A stretch of 64,000 nt of DNA from Henricia sp. BOLD:AAB3569 (lineage: Eukaryota; Echinodermata; Asteroidea; Spinulosida; Echinasteridae), in the NCBI GenBank assembly GCA_037783545.1, contig JBBELK010000297.1:558001-622000 (forward strand), given 5' to 3'. The notes beneath the pieces are model-generated. The model ran no database searches. It was not told the origin of the DNA and worked only from the letters and a program-made list of their open reading frames with translations. Within the stretch, counting starts at the first letter, position 1. Each line of letters opens with the position of its first letter. A program made the position numbers and the translations under genes. This document shows positions 60,101 to 64,000 of the stretch, piece by piece.

Positions 60101-63100
60101 AAAATATTGACAACTTACCAATAAATCCAGCTGGGCATGCACAGCCCCAGTCAGCACTCCTATCTTCGCATGGTGTAGCGTGTTGGCATGGGTTAGGGTT
60201 GCAGACATCAGTGCGACCGTCACAAAGTGGTCCTGATGATTAGAGAAAAACTTTCATACTCCAATTTGAACTAATTAAAACAAATCATCTGAAACCATAG
60301 GTCGAGTTCGGACGGTCTGTTCATGGGTAACTTGTTCTCGATGGGTAAGTGGTGTGTGAACCTGTTCAGAGTGCAGTGCTCTCGGGTCGTGTTTCTGTTG
60401 TCCGCATGTCAAGAACAGACTGCCTAAACTCTGCCATGGAGTTAAATATAGAAAACAAGAGTGTAAAACTCTCGTCAGGTGCCATGGCTTAATTTACACC
60501 TAATTTTGAATGACTTGGCTCTACTTTTATGTTTTAGAGAAAGAACATTTTTTTGTCCGGGCGGCCGAGTTTTTTGTCTGGGCGCTAACGGTACCTGTGA
60601 TGATTTTGTTCGGGGCGGCACGCCCGGACAAAACCAGCAGTGGAGAACACTGTAGTCAGTTGTTATATTTACAGTTTCAGTGAAACGCTGTTGATGTGAA
60701 AGAGAAAATGAACACAGCTGCAAAGTTTAACTCAAAACATTTCAACATCTCTCCAAAATGTTTGGAAAATTAAGTCCAATTTAAACACCGATTGGAATAA
60801 CTGATGCCTCTCAATATAAAACTCTTGACTCCTGTTTGGTCTTATGGGCCGTCCAAAGCATGGGAAAGGGGGAGGGGGTGGTGTTAGGGGTCGAGGGCTG
60901 CGTAGGACTTTACATGCACTGTAAAATATTGACATTTCATGGTAGTGACAAATTGTTGATAAGTAATATTTCTGAGAAGGGAGTCTTGAAAAATACTACT
61001 CTCCGTAGAACTATGAAAAAGTTGACAACTTACCAATAAATCCGTCTGTGCAGGTGCAGGACTGGTCCATTGAGGGCGCTGCACACACACCACCATTCTG
61101 GCAAGTCTCTCCTTCACGACACACATCCACCTGTGTCTCGCAGAGTCTGCCTGAAACCCCAGCTGGGCATACACAGTAATAGTCGTCCCCCTCATCTTCG
61201 CATGGTGCATCGTGTTGGCATGGGTTAGGGTTGCAGAGATCAGTGCGACCCTCACAGAGCGGTCCTAATTAGAGAAAAACTTTCATGATACTCCAATTTG
61301 AACTAATTAAAACAAATCATCTGAAACCATAGGTCGAGTTCAGACGGTCTGTTCATGGGTAACTTGTTCTCGATGGGTAAGTGGTGTGTAATCCTGTTCA
61401 GAGTGCAGTGTTCTCGGGTCGTGTTTTCCATTGAACACTGTCCGCATGTCAAGAACAGACCACCCGAACTCGACCATAGAGTTAAATATAAAAAAGGTGC
61501 CGTGGCTTAAGGTTATGAGACGATTCTGGGCAAACAGGCACATTGTTGGTTTTGCCCGGAATTGATCCATAGCGTTAAGCCAAAATGGCAGCGCCAAGAT
61601 CGTCACAGTCCCTACACGTTACTGGAATAGTGAGCCCGCCCTGTAGTTTTCTATATGTAACTATGTATGAAACTGGGCAAAGAATATGGCGGAAACTTGT
61701 ATATTGTGGAAGTCTTGTGTGGTTTCTAGGGTTACCAACCGGATTTTGCAACCAATTCCCTGGAAAAGACTGATCTCACGTCAATTAACAACCCCAGAGG
61801 TGGCTCAATTCAGCGACATAGCCAAATTGTTTTAGGGGGGACACGGCATGCTGGAAGAGGGACACGCAAAGCAGCTTACGCAAACAATTGTGCAAATGTC
61901 AAGTCTCATTTGGGAATTTTTTTTTGGGAGGGGGGGTTGGGGGTTGGGAGAGGGGGTTGGGAGAGGGGGGAGGGTGCTGCGCACAACACGTTTTCGGGGG
62001 ATGGGGGAACGTGCCCTCAGGCCCCTCTTGGCGAGTGGTGTGGGTCACTGACTCGCAAAATTGAGTGAAAACTTTGGGTTGCAGGTTTGATACCCAGCTG
62101 TGGTACCTGTGCCCTTGAACAAGGCACTTATACACACTTGCTCCATCCTTCGGAAGGGATGTAAAGCCGTTGGTCCAGTGTGTTGTGTAATGCACTTAAA
62201 AGATCCCAGAGCACTCTTTCGTGAAGAGTAAGGGGATTTCCCGGTGTCTATGGCTGTCGGATGCCAATGGCGCCTCCCCACCTATGTATCTCGATGTTTA
62301 GGTGTAAGCTTTATGCAATTCAGCCTACGGGCTGCGATTTGAAGTTCATTAAACCCATTAAAAAACCCGTTCCCCCGCCCCCAGAAAATTGAAATAAAAC
62401 TATAACCAACAGCAATTTTCTTTTTAAGTGACTTGATTTAAAAGATTTGTACCAGATTATATTAAAGGAGCATGCCCAGATCACATTTTTGAGCCCCCAT
62501 TTTTCCCATGGGTGTTGAGATTTTAATACCATATATCATTTGTCATATTTTTCTCATTACCATTCTGAAATTTTGCACTCTCGATCCGAGGATATCGTCA
62601 AAAAAGAAACACTAGTTTAAAGCACTGCAGTGATTACACCGACCTTTTTGCTTCCACATCCAAATTGGAGATTGCAAATTTCCCGTTTTCTTCATATGGA
62701 TGGTATTTTGGGGAGGTATTTTATAGGACTGTTAGAATGAAATCCATATTCTGGAAAAATCCAAACAAGCCCCTATTAAGTGTTTGGAATAACTTACCTG
62801 CAAAACCATCTGCACAAGTGCACACAAAATTTTTGACACCATCTACACAGGTTCCTCCATTAGAGCAGGGCTCTTTGGCACACTCATCGATGTTAACTTC
62901 GCAGTCTGGTCCGTCAAATCCCGGCCAGCACGCACACACGTAGCCACTTTCCTCCGACGTGCTCTCCCGGCAGATGCCATCATTCTTGCACGGTTGGTAG
63001 TCGCATGGGCCCATCGCGCTCTCGCAGTGCACCCCGCCCCAACCGTGGGGGCATGCGCACTGATAGTGGTCATCCAAATCCTGGCATGTTGCGCCGTGCG

Positions 63101-64000
63101 CACACGGGTTGCTTGCACACAAATCATCATCCACCTCGCAATTGTCTCCGGAGAAACCACTGATACAGATGCAATTATACGAGTTGTCACCGTCGTGGCA
63201 TGTACCATTGTGCCGACACGGGTTGGACTGGCACTCATCAATGTGTGTCTCACAGTTGTCCCCAGTGAAACCTGCGATGCACACACACTGGTAATCACCT
63301 TCTCGGTTAAGGCATGAAGCTCCGTTCTGGCAGGGATTGTGAATGCATTCATTGACGTCATCTGTGCAAGTCAAACCTGCAAACCCAGTGTCACATTCGC
63401 AGATAAATCCACCAGCTTGACTCCTACACGTCCCACCATTCTCGCATGGATCATTCACACAGTAGTCAATACTGATGGAGCAATCGTCTCCTAGAAAGTG
63501 AAAAAAAAGAATCAGGCACTGAAATATTTCTTATTTTTAGTTCACATACTATTTGTACGACCAAAGTCAAAATAAACGGGAAAACCATCCCACTCATTTT
63601 TACTGCTGCGCAGTTTGAAGAGAATCCATGGTTCTCAGTATGGTTTTAACAAATCAAAGAATATCGTCACAGCATTTCCGATTCCAAAAGTGCTGCCCCT
63701 GAGTCTCATTCACCGCAATATTTACTGGATATATGGCTCTTAAGGAAAACCAGAGAGGGCCGATTGATTGCACAAAAACACACTATAACCCGCAAAATTT
63801 AGAACGCACATGGGTTCATACCAGCATACGAGTGACCCCCGCCCCCAACCCACCTGCAATAGGAGCACTATTCCCCTCATGAGCAGTCAATATTTGTATG
63901 TTATATATAAATACCACAGCCACTGGTTTATAAACTGTTAAAATGCATACATCCATGAGCAGTCTGATCCGAATCATTACCTTCATATCCAGTAGTACAC
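38957..64000 (-). CDS. Copy B: secreted EGF / pentraxin / TSP1 / Sushi / GCC2-GCC3 multidomain protein (5' end outside window)
   Basis: Joined exons, 5' to 3': 64000-63981 (cut), 63490-62798, 61264-61034, 60232-60119, 59361-58496, 57547-57400, 56601-56481, 54272-54139, 53489-53258, 50930-50740, 49423-49232, 48389-48150, 47403-47233, 45498-45295, 44142-43961, 41733-41610, 41057-40848, 39138-38957. The last 14 match copy A exon for exon, with the same phases and lengths except one codon lost in b1 and 18 bases fewer in b12. The upstream exons show that the EGF array extends by at least nine more domains. No frame break or splice-site loss is visible, so the gene looks intact over this part. Function is inferred as extracellular adhesion or matrix. 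Signal peptide and first exons lie beyond 64000. Confidence 0.85.
39408..39640. repeat. TIR element 'GGGTAATTCCCAAAATTAGGG', reduced copy
   Basis: Ends aaattaggggtctaatgttg and cttttggacccctaattt. In the b13-b14 intron. Confidence 0.65.
40848..41057 (-). CDS. Copy B exon b13: C-terminal conserved region
   Basis: Matches a13. Encodes [19 protein letters not shown] and [13 protein letters not shown], ending DDARC. Acceptor acaag, donor gttagt. Confidence 0.76.
41138..41344. repeat. TIR element 'GGGCCGTC-AA-GTTGTC'
   Basis: Starts aagggccgtccaatgttgtc and ends gacaactttgacggcccct. Related to the elements beside exons u1 and u2. Right arm only (b12-b13 intron). Confidence 0.85.
41610..41733 (-). 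CDS. Copy B exon b12: short basic site exon
   Basis: Matches a12 but is 18 bases shorter. Encodes [20 protein letters not shown], then [12 protein letters not shown]. The basic run is four Arg followed by Gln. Acceptor gacag, donor gtaaga. Confidence 0.76.
41808..42141 (-). repeat. tRNA-derived SINE, family 3
   Basis: Second copy of the 34028 element, same orientation, in the b11-b12 intron of copy B. Confidence 0.8.
42460..42985. repeat. Long inverted repeat in the b11-b12 intron
   Basis: Arm 1 includes gtggcacgagttggacatct and ctttggaacacaa; arm 2 carries the inverse (agatgtccaactcgtgccac, tgtgttccaaag). The inner arms gttttaagatgaagaa / ttcttcatcttaaaac are near 42640 and 42750. Right arm only. 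Confidence 0.85.
43350..43671 (+). repeat. tRNA-derived SINE, family 2
   Basis: Same family as 10669 (box B gtgggttcgaatccc, ATT tail) but in the b11-b12 intron and in the other orientation relative to its gene, so an independent insertion. Confidence 0.85.
43961..44142 (-). CDS. Copy B exon b11: linker region
   Basis: Matches a11 in length and phase. Encodes [19 protein letters not shown] and [12 protein letters not shown]. Acceptor tttcag, donor gtaatt. Confidence 0.76.
44247..44556 (+). repeat. R1 family copy
   Basis: Starts aaaggagcgcgttcacattt, ends gatctggacacactcct. In the b10-b11 intron. Confidence 0.65.
45295..45498 (-). CDS. Copy B exon b10: Sushi-like module
   Basis: Matches a10. 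Encodes [26 protein letters not shown] and FPMC. The Tyr after ENG restores the usual cysteine count. Acceptor caacag, donor gttggt. Confidence 0.78.
45763..46140. repeat. TIR element 'GGGTAATTCCCAAAATTAGGG'
   Basis: Well-preserved ends, gggtaattcccaaaattagg and its inverse. In the b9-b10 intron. Confidence 0.8.
46490..46786. repeat. Foldback element with poly-C and poly-G arms
   Basis: Starts cacctatcaattgtttcccc, ends ggggaaaacaattgataggtg. Inside, gggtggggatttt is repeated about three times. Right arm only (b9-b10 intron). Confidence 0.88.
46810..47153 (-). repeat. tRNA-derived SINE, family 1 (shared by both arms)
   Basis: Reverse copy in the b9-b10 intron, positionally matching 9462-9810. 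Confidence 0.85.
47233..47403 (-). CDS. Copy B exon b9: thrombospondin type 1 repeat
   Basis: Matches a9 with about three substitutions. Encodes [16 protein letters not shown] and GTQSRRRSC. Acceptor tgctag, donor gtgagt. Confidence 0.92.
48150..48389 (-). CDS. Copy B exon b8: two EGF domains
   Basis: Matches a8 with one residue change (Met for Thr at the first codon). Acceptor ttccag, donor gtaaag. Confidence 0.9.
48452..48740. repeat. Dispersed repeat, partner of 30610-30860
   Basis: Same phrases in the same order; lies in the b7-b8 intron. Confidence 0.7.
49232..49423 (-). CDS. Copy B exon b7: pentraxin/LamG-like domain, last third
   Basis: Matches a7. Encodes [19 protein letters not shown] and [13 protein letters not shown]; about 7 of 64 residues differ. 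Acceptor acaag, donor gtaagt. Confidence 0.82.
50740..50930 (-). CDS. Copy B exon b6: pentraxin/LamG-like domain, middle third
   Basis: Matches a6 in length and phase. Encodes [22 protein letters not shown] and [12 protein letters not shown]. The structural core is kept, but 25 of 63 residues differ from a6. Acceptor ttcttag, donor gtgagt. Confidence 0.82.
51133..52077. repeat. 189-bp tandem array, five units
   Basis: The motif cgtacgtgtggtgg recurs at 51133, 51322, 51511, 51700 and 51889, and a last short start is seen at 52078: exact 189-bp spacing. Units are near identical (single-base differences such as tgtacgcac / tgtatgcac). Each contains the palindrome ccaactcgaccgagttgg and nearby inverted gtcaactcaaccg / cggtcgagttgac. 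It lies in the b5-b6 intron of copy B; the copy A intron has none. Confidence 0.95.
53258..53489 (-). CDS. Copy B exon b5: pentraxin/LamG-like domain, first third
   Basis: Matches a5 in length and phase. Encodes [19 protein letters not shown] and [15 protein letters not shown]. About 16 of 78 residues differ from a5. Confidence 0.82.
53692..54056 (-). repeat. R1 family copy (shared by both arms)
   Basis: Reverse partner of 3716-4078, in the b4-b5 intron. Confidence 0.75.
54139..54272 (-). CDS. Copy B exon b4: calcium-binding EGF domain
   Basis: Matches a4. Encodes [18 protein letters not shown] to LQCGEG; one substitution (Met for Thr) is seen. Acceptor ctccag, donor gtacag. Confidence 0.88.
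54481..54713. mobile_element. Non-autonomous Tc1-like element
   Basis: 5' end cagttgaagtcagaagttta and 3' end (reversed) cagttgtagtcggaagttaa are matching TIRs flanked by TA on both sides. They closely resemble the outer TIR of vertebrate Tc1-like elements of the Sleeping Beauty type (family knowledge). It is only 233 bp, with no transposase. In the b3-b4 intron of copy B; absent from copy A. Confidence 0.85.
55690..56058. repeat. TIR element related to 7147-7690
   Basis: Starts aaaggccctacgtatcattt and ends caaatgatacaatgggtctt. Related internal sequence is found near 6340-6590, 47440-47750 and 49440-49690. Confidence 0.6.
56256..56450 (+). repeat. tRNA-derived SINE, family 5
   Basis: Head tagctcaattggtagggtg, an anticodon-like stem tctgc/gcaga around a GTT loop, and box B ggttcgaatccc, then a body shared with 17570-17715. 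The acceptor stem does not pair, so it is not a functional tRNA. Confidence 0.75.
56481..56601 (-). CDS. Copy B exon b3: EGF domain
   Basis: Matches a3. Encodes [18 protein letters not shown] then LHIGTC, with the regular six-cysteine count. Acceptor cttgag, donor gtaagt. Confidence 0.86.
56657..56985 (+). repeat. tRNA-derived SINE, family 1 (best head)
   Basis: Forward copy with the clearest tRNA-like head: gtaccgtggccgagtggttt, then box B gggttcaataccc. It matches the site of 2523-2845. Confidence 0.85.
57400..57547 (-). CDS. Copy B exon b2: end of EGF 8 and EGF 9
   Basis: Matches a2 in length and phase. Encodes [17 protein letters not shown] and [14 protein letters not shown]. Acceptor ctgcag, donor gtatca. 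Confidence 0.85.
57830..58035. repeat. TIR element 'GAGCAA-AAAGAAATGC', uninterrupted
   Basis: Right-arm partner of 1300-1575 without the palindromic insertion. Confidence 0.7.
58041..58434. repeat. TIR element 'AATAGACCT', right arm only
   Basis: Arms atagacctgaaacgtaatga and tcattatgtcataggtctat, with acgcaatgtttaccgcggtg inverted at the other end. The left arm shows an empty site near 1297-1301. Confidence 0.85.
58496..59361 (-). CDS. Copy B exon b1: seven EGF domains and the start of an eighth
   Basis: Matches a1 with one codon fewer (CHNGSC for CHNGGSC) and about seven substitutions in 288 residues. Acceptor ctccag, donor gtaaac on the minus strand. Confidence 0.9.
59396..59552 (-). 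repeat. tRNA-derived SINE, family 4 (shared by both arms)
   Basis: Reverse partner of 186-342, at the same distance from exon b1. Confidence 0.75.
59884..60117. repeat. TIR element abutting the u1 splice donor
   Basis: Starts tatgggccaaagttgtcaac and ends agaactatgaaaatattgac next to the donor at 60118. Same family as 41138-41344. Confidence 0.75.
60119..60232 (-). CDS. Copy B exon u1: one chimeric EGF domain
   Basis: Starts [19 protein letters not shown] and ends CACPAGFIG. It is 117 bases (39 codons) shorter than exon u2: the front matches the first EGF of u2 and the last residues match the end of its second EGF. The frame and six cysteines stay consistent. Phase 1 in and out, so it can be skipped or included without a frame change. 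Confidence 0.82.
60840..61031. repeat. TIR element abutting the u2 splice donor
   Basis: Duplicate of 59884-60117 in the second tandem unit, ending next to the donor at 61033. Confidence 0.75.
61034..61264 (-). CDS. Copy B exon u2: two EGF domains
   Basis: Starts [19 protein letters not shown] and includes [12 protein letters not shown], then a second [16 protein letters not shown] ending CTCTDGFIG. Phase 1 in and out. It lies in the distal unit of a 1-kb tandem duplication. Its donor gtaagttgtc abuts a TIR element. Confidence 0.88.
62028..62365 (+). repeat. tRNA-derived SINE, family 1
   Basis: Forward copy between exons u3 and u2, just after a G-rich stretch at 61921-61975. Confidence 0.8.
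62462..62775 (-). repeat. R1 family copy
   Basis: Reverse copy between u3 and u2, starting aaaggagcatgcccagatca. Confidence 0.65.
62798..63490 (-). CDS. Copy B exon u3: six EGF domains
   Basis: Acceptor tttctag, donor gtaagt on the minus strand; open for 231 codons. Starts [18 protein letters not shown] and runs through six EGFs to CTCADGFAG. The fifth is longer ([13 protein letters not shown]). Several carry the calcium-binding D/N-x-D/N-E/D-C start (DVNEC, HIDEC, NIDEC). Phase 1 in and out. Confidence 0.92.
63491..63980. other. Intron between u4 and u3
   Basis: No exon or named repeat is recognised. Confidence 0.5.
63981..64000 (-). CDS. Copy B exon u4: end of an EGF domain, cut by window edge
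   Basis: The last 20 bases read CTTGYEG on the minus strand, with a donor gtaatg after 63981. That is the typical end of an EGF domain, in phase 1 as needed by the next exon. Short, so only moderately certain. Confidence 0.5.

Larger units (their letters stand above)
59600..60510. repeat. Tandem duplication unit 1 (holds exon u1)
   Basis: Matches 60550-61512 unit for unit: the segment before the exon, the TIR element, the exon and the downstream intron starting ttagagaaaaactttc. The two units sit side by side in the same orientation. Confidence 0.8.
60550..61512. repeat. Tandem duplication unit 2 (holds exon u2)
   Basis: Partner of 59600-60510. Its exon is 117 bases longer and keeps two complete EGFs. 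Confidence 0.8.

Overview
This is a repeat-rich animal nuclear window, probably from an echinoderm or another marine deuterostome. All coding sequence is split into short exons with GT-AG introns. The EGF repeats have the fibropellin/Notch-like style common in echinoderm matrix proteins. Non-coding DNA is packed with tRNA-derived SINEs and small terminal-inverted-repeat (TIR) elements. I see no bacterial-type gene, rRNA, functional tRNA or CRISPR array. The taxon is an inference.

Layout. (1) 1-14784, plus strand: the 3' part (14 exons, a1-a14) of a large secreted multidomain gene, copy A. Domain order is a tandem EGF array, a pentraxin/LamG-like domain, two EGFs, a thrombospondin type 1 repeat, a Sushi-like module, a cysteine-containing region with a polybasic tract, and a C-terminal GCC2/GCC3 (ephrin-receptor-like) cysteine module. 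(2) 17324-20674, minus strand: a GTPBP8/EngB-like GTPase in six exons, the last tentative. (3) 21813-34983, plus strand: a complete 14-exon ABCD4-type ABC half-transporter, about 642 residues. It is head-to-head with the GTPase. (4) 38957-64000, minus strand: copy B of the multidomain gene. It has the same 14 C-terminal exons with matching phases, plus three complete upstream exons and one cut by the window edge.

Copies A and B form a large inverted, tail-to-tail duplication, with arms at about 1-16340 and 37870-59850 and a spacer of about 21 kb holding GTPBP8 and ABCD4. Homology includes introns and 3' flanks, and several SINEs sit at matching sites in both arms. Many TIR elements sit in only one arm, so both arms have evolved since duplication. 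Every exon in both copies is open with canonical splice sites, so both look functional. Divergence is uneven: the EGF array is almost identical, while the middle pentraxin exon keeps only about 60% identity.

The two inner genes look like ordinary housekeeping genes (organelle GTPase; lysosomal cobalamin export factor). The two outer genes probably encode secreted or matrix proteins. The most notable signals are the inverted paralogue pair, the fast-diverging pentraxin exons, a chimeric EGF exon made inside a 1-kb tandem duplication whose splice donors abut a TIR element, copy-specific changes at a furin-like site, a 189-bp tandem array, and transposon insertions whose empty sites can be read from sister copies.
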